A DNA stretch of 64,000 bases. Source: Planctomyces sp. Its GTDB lineage: Bacteria > Planctomycetota > Planctomycetia > Planctomycetales > Planctomycetaceae. Numbering within the stretch: the stretch's first letter is position 1; each line of letters starts with the position of its first letter. Below the pieces are notes generated by a model that was not told where the DNA came from, did not search any database, and was given only the letters and a program-made list of their open reading frames with translations. The DNA is taken from contig JAEUIH010000008.1 in the NCBI GenBank assembly GCA_016795105.1, forward strand, positions 1-64,000, read 5' to 3'. The translations under genes were made by a program, and so were the position numbers. This document shows positions 1 through 8,178 of this stretch, one piece after another.

Positions 1-224
1 ATCATGGAGGCCGCAATATGATCTCGCAACTTCTCCAGAGCCGGTCGAAACAGCGCCGAACCGCTATACCCGTCATCACAATACTCAATGCCATCGTCGA
101 TTCGCCGCTGGTCGCGTTCAATACGACGAATGAGTTCACTGCGCTGCGACTGAATTGTCATTTCGTCTGCTTGTCGCTGTGAACTGACTCGTGCGTAGAA
201 AGCCGCGCGTCGGAATTCTGTCAT
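1..224 (-). CDS. Serine recombinase (resolvase/invertase family), N-terminal fragment cut by the window edge
   Basis: My translation of the minus strand from the ATG at 224-222 reads open to the edge of the window (about 74 residues). It starts with the resolvase N-terminal pattern: YARVSS near residue 10 (a serine here is the expected nucleophile), followed by an IQSQ segment and a DDGYSGSALFRP segment. The spacing matches the catalytic domain of serine recombinases, which cut and rejoin DNA through a phosphoserine link. The DNA-binding part lies outside the window, so a large serine recombinase and a small resolvase cannot be told apart. The start overlaps the stop of the small upstream gene (ATGA), which suggests coupled translation. 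Confidence 0.8.
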   Translation of the reverse strand, partial: MTEFRRAAFYARVSSQRQADEMTIQSQRSELIRRIERDQRRIDDGIEYCDDGYSGSALFRPALEKLRDHIAASM

Positions 225-418
225 GGCCGGATCTCCAGGGAAAGGCGACTGTGGACTGGTTCAGACGGGGCTTGCAGTACACTCTTAAGGGTCGTCGAAT
301 CGTTGTTTTCCAGGCTGATCAAATTCTGATAGGCTTCTGCTAGATATTCGCTGGCATGCCTGTTCGGCTCGAATCGCAACGCAATCGCTCGCTGCCCCAC
401 CTGTCGTTGCTCTTCCAT
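221..418 (-). CDS. Small protein of unknown function coupled to the recombinase
   Basis: This is a 65-residue product starting MEEQRQVGQRAIALRFEPN. I chose the ATG at 418-416 because GGGAGAG lies seven bases upstream, whereas the longer frame back to 526 has no such site. It has no membrane segment, signal peptide or recognised motif. The last base pairs overlap the recombinase start in an ATGA arrangement, so both are probably translated from one message. A role as accessory or directionality factor for the recombinase is possible, but rests only on position. Confidence 0.55.
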   Translation of the reverse strand: MEEQRQVGQRAIALRFEPNRHASEYLAEAYQNLISLENNDSTTLKSVLQAPSEPVHSRLSLEIRP

Positions 419-646
419 GAGCGACTCTCCCTGAATTTCAGGATTCCCCGAGCCCAGGCAGGCAAAACAGTTGTTTCGTACCGCGTACGCTCCGGCCTTC
501 GCGGGGGCATACGACGTGTACCACAAACCAACTGTTTACAACATCGGACGCCACGTCGTGATGACGAACCCTGGTTATCACCTACGTACGCTGGGTGCAA
601 TCCGGGCGGAAAGCGCGAACGAAAAACACGAACAGCAGGGGCAAGC
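419..646. other. Non-coding stretch upstream of the recombinase pair
   Basis: About 230 bases lie between the small gene and the palindromic repeats. Frames are open here on both strands but overlap one another and show no family pattern, so I do not call a gene. The recombinase promoter would be expected here. An attachment site is possible but was not identified. Confidence 0.3.
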
Positions 647-679
647 GGCTCGGGCAGGAATGCCCAAGCTGCATTTGGG
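647..679. repeat. Palindromic repeat, copy 1
   Basis: The repeat contains GGGCA-GGAA-TGCCC inside a longer imperfect inverted repeat (CTCGGGCA against TGCCCAAG, allowing one G-T pair), followed by a CATTTGGG tail. It is nearly identical to copies at 685-717 and 31734-31763. It resembles a REP-type extragenic palindrome. Confidence 0.8.
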
Positions 680-684
680 AGGTG

Positions 685-717
685 GGCTCGGGCAGGAATG
701 CCCAAGCTACATTTGGG
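685..717. repeat. Palindromic repeat, copy 2, containing the stop of the Rid gene
   Basis: It differs from copy 1 by a single base in the shared 33 bases. The TAG stop of the minus-strand triple-Rid gene (709-707) lies within it, so the last residues of that protein are encoded by the repeat. On the minus strand both hairpins follow immediately after the stop, where they could mark or protect the end of the message. Confidence 0.8.
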
Positions 718-1984
718 TTGGTATGGCGATCATGTCGACGAGTAGGCCTAGTGCGGGATCTCCGACACTGGTGACGACTGCCTTCGAGGCAGACGGCGGA
801 CGTTTGGGGTCGTAGTAGTTTGGTCGAAGCTTATTTAACGCGACACTCGACGAGTCCGTTGAAACGTAGTAAGTCGCTTTGACGAGATGTCTCAAGTCAC
901 TACGGCCTGCCTTCAGGACGCGTTCGAGTGCGCCAAACATTGCGCTGACTTCGCGTTCACCTGAGATCGGAGAATTTGGATCCACCGAATCACCGGACGT
1001 TTGTTGCAGAAATCCGTCAGTATAAATCAGTTCCGGGGATGAGATCTGAACGACTCGGCTATAGATCGGCGAAGTTGTCATTCCCGGTGGCGTCAGGAAC
1101 TCGATGCGGGAATCCGTCGGCTGAGACTTACCACCCCACGCCACAAGCTCAATCTCGACCGGTGTTGTGATACTCGACTTCCACTCAACCAGAACCAGCG
1201 GCGGTACGGATTGGCCCTGATACCAGGAGTTGACCGTATCCGACACGACCCTCGCATCGGACATCGGCATAACGAATGCCTTCAGTTGAACGATATCATT
1301 TCGACTGCGTCCGAGGGCTTTCAAAGTCGCTTCAAGGCTGTCGAGCGTCTTCGCTGTCGCCTCAGAAAGAGATTCACTCTGCTCGGCCTGTCCTGCGACA
1401 AAAATCCTGCGTCCCGGTGGCAGGACCTTCCCCTGACTCGTCCCCTGAACCTGGTCTGATGGAGCTGTCTGACAAACCGCCACGGCATCCAGTGCGAGCA
1501 ACGCACCAGGCTTCGGGAGCTGACTCACGACACAAGTGACAGCCGGGCACTTATCGCGAGTAAACCGGCGTTCCAGCAGTACTCGCGTTTTGGAAGCGAC
1601 ATCATCGTTCAAACAACAAATGTGAACTCGCACCAGCAATGATTGATTTGATCCGAAAGAATTCAGCAATGAAGTCAACTGCTGCAGCAAATCGTCAAAC
1701 TGAGTTTCCAGTACCGTTTCATCTGCATTCAGCGGAAACAGCTGCCCGGTGTGCAGAAGCGGGACGTCGCCCACAACAACTGCGCCCAAACGATCAGATC
1801 TTGAGAACGGAGAAGCTGCATCACGTTCCGGAATGATGTAACGCAACGGCTCGTCTCCAGTACAAACACGGCAGAACCACCCAGGGCTGTTCCCGAAGAA
1901 ACACAGCAGAAGTGAACTGAAAATCAAAATCGGTTTGAAAACTGAGTCTCGATGCAGCAGCACAGGATTGGCAATCAACTGCAT
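707..1984 (-). CDS. Protein with three RidA/YjgF-like domains and an N-terminal hydrophobic segment
   Basis: The 425-residue product has a hydrophobic stretch at about residues 17-33, so it may be exported or anchored. Three Rid-type (YjgF/YER057c/UK114) domains follow, at about 45-165, 180-285 and 300-425. The last ends in the usual pattern with a VDMIAIP strand. Canonical RidA is a single domain of about 130 residues that forms trimers and deaminates reactive enamine/imine intermediates, so three domains in one chain would give a built-in pseudo-trimer. I could not confirm the catalytic Arg in any domain by eye, so activity is uncertain. The start has GGAGA eight bases upstream. The stop lies within a palindromic repeat. 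Confidence 0.75.
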   Translation of the reverse strand: MQLIANPVLLHRDSVFKPILIFSSLLLCFFGNSPGWFCRVCTGDEPLRYIIPERDAASPFSRSDRLGAVVVGDVPLLHTGQLFPLNADETVLETQFDDLLQQLTSLLNSFGSNQSLLVRVHICCLNDDVASKTRVLLERRFTRDKCPAVTCVVSQLPKPGALLALDAVAVCQTAPSDQVQGTSQGKVLPPGRRIFVAGQAEQSESLSEATAKTLDSLEATLKALGRSRNDIVQLKAFVMPMSDARVVSDTVNSWYQGQSVPPLVLVEWKSSITTPVEIELVAWGGKSQPTDSRIEFLTPPGMTTSPIYSRVVQISSPELIYTDGFLQQTSGDSVDPNSPISGEREVSAMFGALERVLKAGRSDLRHLVKATYYVSTDSSSVALNKLRPNYYDPKRPPSASKAVVTSVGDPALGLLVDMIAIPTQM

Positions 1985-2032
1985 TGGGTTGTCTCCTTGC
2001 TTTGTTCAAGTTTCACTGTTCACTACTAACGA

Positions 2033-2046
2033 CTCTCAGCTGAGAG
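2033..2046. other. Short perfect palindrome
   Basis: CTCTCAGCTGAGAG lies between the YdcF-type gene and the Rid gene (both minus strand). It could be a protein-binding site or a weak hairpin. No T-run follows. Confidence 0.25.
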
Positions 2047-2058
2047 AAACCGACCCGT

Positions 2059-2910
2059 TCAGCGACCAACAAGCTCAGCAATCTTTTCTTTCATGAAGGC
2101 GGTGTTGGCCCCAATCGCAAATCCGCTGGGAATCATTGCTTCAATCATCTGACCTGGGGTTCGCTGAGCATCCTGGGGACCGGACCAGAAATCAGCGGGC
2201 AGGGGTTCGGGATAGAAATTCTGATCTTCAGCAAGTCTTAGTGCACGAGACAGATGCCATGCAGATGTGATGAGTCCAACGCGAACCTTCGCCCCCGGAA
2301 ATTTTTCCCCAAGGTTCTTCATTTCTTCCGTTGTGTTTCTTCCGCCAATCTCTTCAATGGCGTCATCCGGCACACCAAGCTGAGTCAACACATCTCGTCC
2401 AATGACCGACGGATCGACTCCGGAAGAATTCATTTCGGCAATCTTCTGGCCGGTACAGATGATCTTCAGGGCCTTCTTCTGATGATAAAGCTGAGCAGCC
2501 AGGATGAAGCGATCCCCAGACCAGTTTCCCTGATAACGCCCGTTGGAACCAACCGTTCCTCCACCGCCAAGCAGTACAACAACGTCGTAGGGCTCCGCCT
2601 GAAACGGATCGATGTCAAGAAACGGCTCCTCAAGAGATCGACCAATCGCATCGGCCACATATCCGTTTCCTGCGACAGACAGAACTGTCCAGCCCAGAAA
2701 CAGACAGACAGCACCCGCTCGTTCACGGATCGCTGCCGCATAGGATGTTGAAAACAGCAGGAACATCCACAAGAGGCCAGCGGGCATCAGCATTGCAGTG
2801 ATGATTTTTTCGGCAACCATCTGACCAAGACTGAGCCAGATGGTGCAGATACCCACTGCAGCAGTTACCGCAAATCGAAATCCGATCCAGAAAAACGAAT
2901 TTCCTCGCAT
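2059..2910 (-). CDS. YdcF/ElyC-type DUF218 membrane protein
   Basis: The 283-residue protein has about three hydrophobic segments in its first 90 residues, then a DUF218 domain. The domain shows the family landmarks: a VVVLLGGG strand-loop near residue 110, an ICTGQ strand near 155, and SAWHLSRAL near 218. DUF218 proteins such as YdcF and ElyC act at the bacterial envelope, ElyC in the lipid-carrier step of wall synthesis. The precise substrate here is unknown. It lies 74 bases upstream of the Rid gene on the same strand and is divergent from rsfS. Confidence 0.75.
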   Translation of the reverse strand: MRGNSFFWIGFRFAVTAAVGICTIWLSLGQMVAEKIITAMLMPAGLLWMFLLFSTSYAAAIRERAGAVCLFLGWTVLSVAGNGYVADAIGRSLEEPFLDIDPFQAEPYDVVVLLGGGGTVGSNGRYQGNWSGDRFILAAQLYHQKKALKIICTGQKIAEMNSSGVDPSVIGRDVLTQLGVPDDAIEEIGGRNTTEEMKNLGEKFPGAKVRVGLITSAWHLSRALRLAEDQNFYPEPLPADFWSGPQDAQRTPGQMIEAMIPSGFAIGANTAFMKEKIAELVGR

Positions 2911-3122
2911 TTTTTCGATCCGTCGAACAGAGAATTGTGTCCACAGGTACGAAGTTTAGCAGGTCCGTCTTCGTTCGCAGCCAAATCACAGCCTGAAAGC
3001 GGACTGAAGCCGGAAAAGACAGGCTGTAATCGATGAACTGATTGTCCATCCACTCGATATTCTGTATACTGTTGCGTTTCCAGTTTGTGATTTCCCATTC
3101 TGCATCAGGCAGATTGTTTTCC

Positions 3123-3839
3123 ATGCCCGAAGATTTGATTCCTCCGAATCGGCAAGGTCTTTCCAGACCCGGGCAACATTGTTCACCTCATCTGCGAGAA
3201 ACCTCCGTGCAGAATCCATCCAGTTCGCTCCCTGACGACGAAGCCTCCCGGCTGAATGATGAAATGCTGAATGATGAGATTCTGAATGAAAGCGATGACG
3301 TCGAATACTCAGATGAAGATTTGTCGGAAGAATTTGACGAACTGGCACGAGAGCCGCTGCAGCTGGCATCAACTCGTTCTCCCGAACTCTACGCGAACAG
3401 CCTCTCAAACGCAGTCATCGCTGCCAAAATCGCCGACGATCTCCGCGGTCAGGATATTGTTGTCCTCGATATGACTCATCTCACGTCAATCGTTGACTTC
3501 TTTGTCATTGTCACCGGCAATAGCCGTCGACAAATGCACGCCATCGCAGACGAAGTCAATCGAAAACTCAAGCACGAAGACGGCAATCGACGTTTCAGCA
3601 TTGAGGGTTATCGAACTGAAGGAAACTGGATCCTGACGGACTACGGCGACGTCGTTCTGCACGTCTTCACATCTGAAGGTCGACTGCTCTATAACCTGGA
3701 ACAACTATGGGCCGACGCAAAGCGAATTGACTGGAAGGGACTATTAGGGAGCGGCGCTGTCAACGCGGGGGCTTTGAATTCCGGTACAACCGGTCAGGGA
3801 GCAGCAAACACAGGCACCCAAAACGCCGAACCGGGTTAG
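3123..3839 (+). CDS. rsfS: Ribosomal silencing factor RsfS with acidic N-terminal and low-complexity C-terminal extensions
   Basis: RsfS (Iojap/DUF143) binds uL14 on the 50S subunit and blocks subunit joining when translation must be reduced. The core runs from about residue 87 to 203 and carries family landmarks: AAKIADDL, TSIVDFFVIVTG, a GYRTEGNW turn, and DYGDVVLHVF near the end. I chose the ATG at 3123; an upstream TTG at 3042 in frame is less likely. The first 80 residues are acidic, with an internal LNDE repeat, and the last 30 are Gly/Ala/Asn/Thr-rich. Both are longer than in typical RsfS (about 110-130 residues). It is read divergently from the DUF218 gene. Confidence 0.88.
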   Translation: MPEDLIPPNRQGLSRPGQHCSPHLRETSVQNPSSSLPDDEASRLNDEMLNDEILNESDDVEYSDEDLSEEFDELAREPLQLASTRSPELYANSLSNAVIAAKIADDLRGQDIVVLDMTHLTSIVDFFVIVTGNSRRQMHAIADEVNRKLKHEDGNRRFSIEGYRTEGNWILTDYGDVVLHVFTSEGRLLYNLEQLWADAKRIDWKGLLGSGAVNAGALNSGTTGQGAANTGTQNAEPG

Positions 3840-3878
3840 ACGGACTCTCCTGTCTCCTAAAGCTGACCACGGAACCTC

Positions 3879-3908
3879 TCGCAGCCTGAACACTCGCAGC
3901 CTGAACAC
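3879..3908. repeat. Perfect 15-bp tandem duplication in the zwf leader
   Basis: TCGCAGCCTGAACAC occurs twice back to back, ending 23 bases before the zwf start. It is probably a slippage product. A regulatory role is not evident. Confidence 0.6.
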
Positions 3909-3931
3909 AGACACAGAGCACGTTTCACCCG

Positions 3932-5497
3932 ATGTCCGATTCATTCAACACCAGCATCCTGATCTTTGGTGCATCCGGAGACCTGACTGCTCGCAAACTG
4001 ATGCCCGCGTTGTTTCATCTTTGCCAGCAGAAATACGTATCCGCTGACGTGCCAATCGTCGGAATCGCCAGAAAAGAAAAGACAGACGAGCAGTTTCGTG
4101 CAGAGGTTCTGGAATCGCTTCGCTCCAGAATCCCCAATGATCGGTTCGACGAAGCGAGGTGGCTGCAGTTTTCAAAACAACTCTTCTATCGTCAACTCGA
4201 CATCTCGAACCCTTCAGAATATGTGGCACTGAAGGAATCGGTGGAAGCAATTGAAAATGAACTGCGTGGAAACAGCGAAGCAACTGCTGCCGGAACACCG
4301 CTCGCCGAGGAGCAGCCTCGACATCGTGTTGTGTATCTGGCGACCACTCCGTCTTTGTTTGCCGCCGCCGTCGAAGGTCTCCATGAAGCTGGAATGATTC
4401 CGGACCGAGCCTCAGCCTCGAATCTGCGAGTTGTCGTTGAGAAGCCATTCGGACACGACCTGATTTCAGCCCAGGAATTGACCGAACAACTCGCAAGAAG
4501 ACTGCGTGAAAACCAGATCTACCGCATAGATCACTATCTTGGTAAAGAGACGGTTCAGAATATTTTGTTGTTTCGATTCGGGAACGCAATCTTTGAACCA
4601 CTCCTCAACCGAAATCACGTTGATCATATTCAGATCACCGTCGCAGAATCACAGGGAATGGAAGGCAGTCGAGGCGGATACTACGACACATCCGGGGCGC
4701 TTCGAGATGTGCTTCAGAATCATGTCCTGCAGCTGCTGTGTCTGATCGCAATGGATCCACCATCATTGTTTCAGGCAAGAGAAATCCGCGATGAAAAGAT
4801 GAAGGTACTTCAGGCGCTCCGACCTGGGGCCTCTGGATCCGTCGGAAACTGGGCCATCCGTGGACAGTATACCGCCGGACTCGTAAACCGACTGCCTGCG
4901 CTCGCTTACCGGGAAGAAGAACGAGTCCAGCCGAATTCCAATACTGAGACTTATGTCGCTATGCGAGTGGCGATCGACAATTGGCGATGGGCCGGTGTTC
5001 CATTTTTCCTTCGCACCGGAAAGCGACTGCCAAAACAGGTTTCCGAAATCGCCATTCAGTTTAAAAAGCCTCCGCTGAACCTGTTTACGACCGTTGAATG
5101 TGAGGGCGATCTGTGTGATCTGGTCGATACTCGTCCAAACCAGCTCATCCTCAGAATTCAGCCTCAGGAAGCCATCTCTCTGAGATTCTCAACCAAGCGA
5201 CCTGGGATGCAGTATCAGGTCCAGCCGGTCTCAATGGACTTTGAATACGAAGATCACTTTCAGGCACACTTGCCGGAAGCATACGAACGGTTACTGCTGG
5301 ATGTGATTCGCGGGGATTCCACGCTCTTTACGCGCAGCGATGAACTGGAAGCAGCGTGGAAATTTGTGACACCGGTTCTTGACGCCTGGCGAAACAGCTC
5401 GGCATCACCGGATCTGTACCCCGCAGGAACCTGGGGGCCGTCGGCCGCTGATCGGCTGATGGCCGAGTGTCGCGCTGCCTGGCGCAGCCCGCGATGA
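3932..5497 (+). CDS. zwf: Glucose-6-phosphate 1-dehydrogenase
   Basis: This enzyme oxidises glucose 6-phosphate to 6-phosphogluconolactone with NADP (or NAD), the first step of the oxidative pentose phosphate route. At 521 residues it is of normal length. The N-terminal nucleotide-binding loop reads GASGDLTARKL (residues 11-21), the sugar-phosphate site reads RIDHYLGKETVQN, and EKPFGHDL precedes it. The last codons overlap the start of the next gene (ATGA). The 15-bp tandem duplication lies in the leader. Confidence 0.96.
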   Translation: MSDSFNTSILIFGASGDLTARKLMPALFHLCQQKYVSADVPIVGIARKEKTDEQFRAEVLESLRSRIPNDRFDEARWLQFSKQLFYRQLDISNPSEYVALKESVEAIENELRGNSEATAAGTPLAEEQPRHRVVYLATTPSLFAAAVEGLHEAGMIPDRASASNLRVVVEKPFGHDLISAQELTEQLARRLRENQIYRIDHYLGKETVQNILLFRFGNAIFEPLLNRNHVDHIQITVAESQGMEGSRGGYYDTSGALRDVLQNHVLQLLCLIAMDPPSLFQAREIRDEKMKVLQALRPGASGSVGNWAIRGQYTAGLVNRLPALAYREEERVQPNSNTETYVAMRVAIDNWRWAGVPFFLRTGKRLPKQVSEIAIQFKKPPLNLFTTVECEGDLCDLVDTRPNQLILRIQPQEAISLRFSTKRPGMQYQVQPVSMDFEYEDHFQAHLPEAYERLLLDVIRGDSTLFTRSDELEAAWKFVTPVLDAWRNSSASPDLYPAGTWGPSAADRLMAECRAAWRSPR

Positions 5498-6159
5498 ACT
5501 ACCTCGCTCACGGCTACCGGTTTCTGGATAATCCGTTGTTCGCCGCGGGCACAGCAGTTCCGGACTGGCTGGGCGTGGTTGATCGACGAGTCCGGGTTCG
5601 CAGCCGACGGCTGAAAGCCGCAACCGGGCAGTTTGATGAATCCACCAATGAAGTGATAACCGGGATTCTCCAGCATCTGTCAGACGATGATGTCTTTCAT
5701 CGGAATCCGACGTTCCTGATGCTCGAATCCGAAATCGGGCGATCGTTTCGGCGGCTAATGCCTGACCCGTACGATCATCGTCCCCCGTTCCTCGGCCATA
5801 TCGTCACTGAACTGATGCTCGACGCATGGATTGCCGAACAAAACCCGTCAATCCTTCCGCAATACTACGACGCCATACGAAGCGTTGATGAAGAATTCAT
5901 CCAGGGCACCGTCAACCAGGTCGCAACTCAACAAACCAGCCAGCTCGCTTATTTCATTCGAAAGTTCTGTGAGATTGAATTCCTCTATGATTACCTGGAT
6001 GATGAGCGAATGCTGGTTCGCTTGAATCAGGTGCTTCACCGAGTCAAACTGCCAGTCATGGAGGCAGAGTGTACGAATGTTTTAGGTGAGGCAAGAACAC
6101 TCCTGCGATCCCATGGAAAATCATTGTTAGCCGCCGTGGAAACAGTTGGCGGCCCGTAA
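5494..6159 (+). CDS. ACP phosphodiesterase-like (AcpH/DUF479-related) protein
   Basis: The chosen start, MNYLAHGYRFLDNP at 5494, overlaps the zwf stop as ATGA, so the two genes are probably translationally coupled. The 221-residue product begins like AcpH (MNFLAH...). It keeps a scattered pattern of His and Asp: DDVFHRNP near 67 and FLGHIVTELMLDAW near 98. AcpH removes phosphopantetheine from acyl carrier protein. Similarity is limited to the N-terminus and the His/Asp pattern, so the activity is tentative, and linkage to zwf does not explain it. Confidence 0.5.
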   Translation: MNYLAHGYRFLDNPLFAAGTAVPDWLGVVDRRVRVRSRRLKAATGQFDESTNEVITGILQHLSDDDVFHRNPTFLMLESEIGRSFRRLMPDPYDHRPPFLGHIVTELMLDAWIAEQNPSILPQYYDAIRSVDEEFIQGTVNQVATQQTSQLAYFIRKFCEIEFLYDYLDDERMLVRLNQVLHRVKLPVMEAECTNVLGEARTLLRSHGKSLLAAVETVGGP

Positions 6160-6192
6160 TCGTCCTTCGCTCTATTCAAAGGATACTCGGTC

Positions 6193-7038
6193 ATGAAGTT
6201 TGGCATGAATATGTTGCTCTGGACTGCCGGAGTTACAGACCAGCATTTCCCGCTGCTTGAGAAGATTAAGGGTTGGGGATACGACGGTGTGGAACTCCCG
6301 ATGTTCGATTTCGACCTGGCGAATGCCAAAAAGGTCGGAGCTGAATTGAAGCGACTGGGGCTGGGGGCTACTGCTGTGACCGTTTGCAACGCCGCTGAAA
6401 ATCCTATCTCTCCGGACGCTGCGGTGCGAAAAGCCGGACTTGAGCGACTCCGGAAAGCAATTGATGCCTGTGCCGCTGCGGGAGCGACTCATCTCTGCGG
6501 CCCTATTCATTCCGCACTGGGAGAATTCTCCGGCGCTGGACGAACAGAAGAAGAATGGAAGCGAGCCACTGAGGTCCTGTCTCAGGCCGCAGATCATGCA
6601 AAAGCAAACAATGTGACACTGGTTGTTGAATATCTCAATCGCTTTGAATGCTACTTCCTCAACAGTGCCGTTGACGCTGCTCGCTTCTGTCGTGAAATCG
6701 GCCACAGCAATCTGAAAATGATGTACGACACTTTCCACGCCAATGTCGAAGAGAAGTCAATTACGTCTGCCGTGATGGCCTGTGCGGATCAGCTTGTCCA
6801 CGTACATATTTCAGAGAACGATCGTTCGACGCCGGGCGAAGGCGGAATCAACTGGGATGAATCTTTCTCAGCTCTCCGCAAAATCAACTACGACGGATGG
6901 ATGATGATCGAGGCCTTTGGTCTTGCACTTCCGGAACTTGCTGCAGCAACACGAATTTGGCGAAGAATGTTCCCGACGGAAGAACACCTTGCTGTGAATG
7001 GACTCCGATTTATGAAGAAACGCTGGGAATCCGCATAA
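6193..7038 (+). CDS. Sugar epimerase/isomerase, TIM barrel (tagatose/psicose 3-epimerase-like)
   Basis: The 281-residue protein fits the AP-endonuclease-2 fold epimerases that interconvert ketoses at C3 using a divalent metal. The expected metal ligands are all visible: Glu in VVEYLNRFE (near 142), Asp in MMYDTFHAN (near 178), His in VHVHISEND (near 203) and Glu in MMIEAFG (near 237). The EYLNRFECYFLN segment is specifically like D-tagatose/D-psicose 3-epimerases. The sugar used cannot be read from the sequence. It is followed by a secreted DUF1080 protein, a common pairing of sugar-processing functions in planctomycetes. Confidence 0.82.
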   Translation: MKFGMNMLLWTAGVTDQHFPLLEKIKGWGYDGVELPMFDFDLANAKKVGAELKRLGLGATAVTVCNAAENPISPDAAVRKAGLERLRKAIDACAAAGATHLCGPIHSALGEFSGAGRTEEEWKRATEVLSQAADHAKANNVTLVVEYLNRFECYFLNSAVDAARFCREIGHSNLKMMYDTFHANVEEKSITSAVMACADQLVHVHISENDRSTPGEGGINWDESFSALRKINYDGWMMIEAFGLALPELAAATRIWRRMFPTEEHLAVNGLRFMKKRWESA

Positions 7039-7082
7039 GCATTGTTACGTCGCTCTTTTTTGATCACTTTTGAGGGAAGAAT

Positions 7083-8075
7083 ATGAAGTCTCTTTTTGCT
7101 TTTTGTGTGCTCACACTCCTGCTTCTGTCTTCAGTCGCTGTTGCTCAGGACGGAAATCAGGAGAAAAAGGCCTATCTGGACGCAGTTTCCGCTGGAGTCC
7201 CGTTTGAAATTCAGGGCGAATATTCCGGGACATTTAAGATCGAAGGCCAGGACGCAAAATTTGGTGTCCAGGTGATCGCTCGTGCAAATAACAAGCTCGC
7301 GTTTGCAGCTTACCACGGCGGGCTTCCTGGAGACGGATGGGATGGTTCGGAAGTCATTCGTGGCGACGGATCAATTTCCGGTGATAGCGGGACCCTGAAA
7401 TCAGAAATGGGGCGTGCTGAAATTAAGGGCGGATCGCTGACCGTCTACACCAATGAAAACGTAAAACTTGGTGAACTTGCCAAGGTCACCCGCCAGTCAC
7501 CGACTCTGGGGGCAAAGCCTCCGGAAGGAGCCACTGTTCTGTTTGACGGGACATCGGCAGACAAGTTTGAAAACGGCCGAATGGACGACGAAAAACTCCT
7601 TATGGAAGGCGTCACCAGCAAAGACAAATTCCAGGATTTCCAGCTGCACGTCGAGTTTCGACTCGCCTTTATGCCCAATGCACTTGGCCAGGCACGCAGC
7701 AACAGCGGTTGCTATCTTCAGGGACGATATGAAGTTCAGATTCTGGACTCCTTTGGGCTGACCGGCGAAGACAATGAATGCGGAGGCATCTACAGCGCCA
7801 GTAAGCCAGGTGTCAACATGTGCTTCCCGCCGCTGAGCTGGCAGACGTATGACATCGAGTTTCACGCTGCAAAGTTCGATGACAGCGGAAAGAAGATCAG
7901 CGATGCATGGACAACCGTTCGACATAACGGAGTGGTCATCCATGAAAAGCGAAAGCTTCCACGAGGAACTCCGGGCGGACCCGTTGGATCCGAAGGCCCG
8001 GAAGCAGGACCAGTATTCTTCCAGGACCACGGCGATCCGCTTCGGTTCCGCAATATTTGGGTGAAGCCTCTGTAA
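7083..8075 (+). CDS. Secreted DUF1080 (3-keto-disaccharide hydrolase-type) protein
   Basis: A clear signal peptide (MKSLFAFCVLTLLLLSSVAVAQ) begins the 330-residue product. The DUF1080 domain covers about residues 155-330, with a lectin-like beta-sandwich pattern including TVLFDGTS, EFRLAFMP, SNSGCYLQGRYEVQILDS and a C-terminal PLRFRNIWVKPL. DUF1080 members are abundant in planctomycetes, and characterised ones hydrolyse 3-keto-glycosides. The first 130 residues form a separate region with no recognised family. It probably acts in the periplasm or outside the cell on glycans. Confidence 0.85.
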   Translation: MKSLFAFCVLTLLLLSSVAVAQDGNQEKKAYLDAVSAGVPFEIQGEYSGTFKIEGQDAKFGVQVIARANNKLAFAAYHGGLPGDGWDGSEVIRGDGSISGDSGTLKSEMGRAEIKGGSLTVYTNENVKLGELAKVTRQSPTLGAKPPEGATVLFDGTSADKFENGRMDDEKLLMEGVTSKDKFQDFQLHVEFRLAFMPNALGQARSNSGCYLQGRYEVQILDSFGLTGEDNECGGIYSASKPGVNMCFPPLSWQTYDIEFHAAKFDDSGKKISDAWTTVRHNGVVIHEKRKLPRGTPGGPVGSEGPEAGPVFFQDHGDPLRFRNIWVKPL

Positions 8076-8120
8076 GTTCAGATCAGGATGGCAAACTCAG
8101 ATCAGAACGGCCGCACGAAG

Positions 8121-8151
8121 CCGAGGCGATTCCCTGTGTGAGTCGCCTCGG
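8121..8151 (+). terminator. Hairpin downstream of the DUF1080 gene
   Basis: CCGAGGCGA (8121-8129) pairs with TCGCCTCGG (8143-8151), a 9-bp stem with a 13-base loop. No T-run follows, so it is either a weak terminator or an RNA-end structure. Confidence 0.4.
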
Positions 8152-8178
8152 TCTGATCGCCAGGAGGCACCCAATCAA

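Noticed and set aside
3945-4601. Minus-strand open frame within zwf
   Set aside because: Fully antisense to a well-recognised gene, with Arg/Ser-rich composition and no family pattern.
5260-5676. Minus-strand open frame opposite the 3' end of zwf
   Set aside because: Antisense to two good genes and without recognisable protein character.
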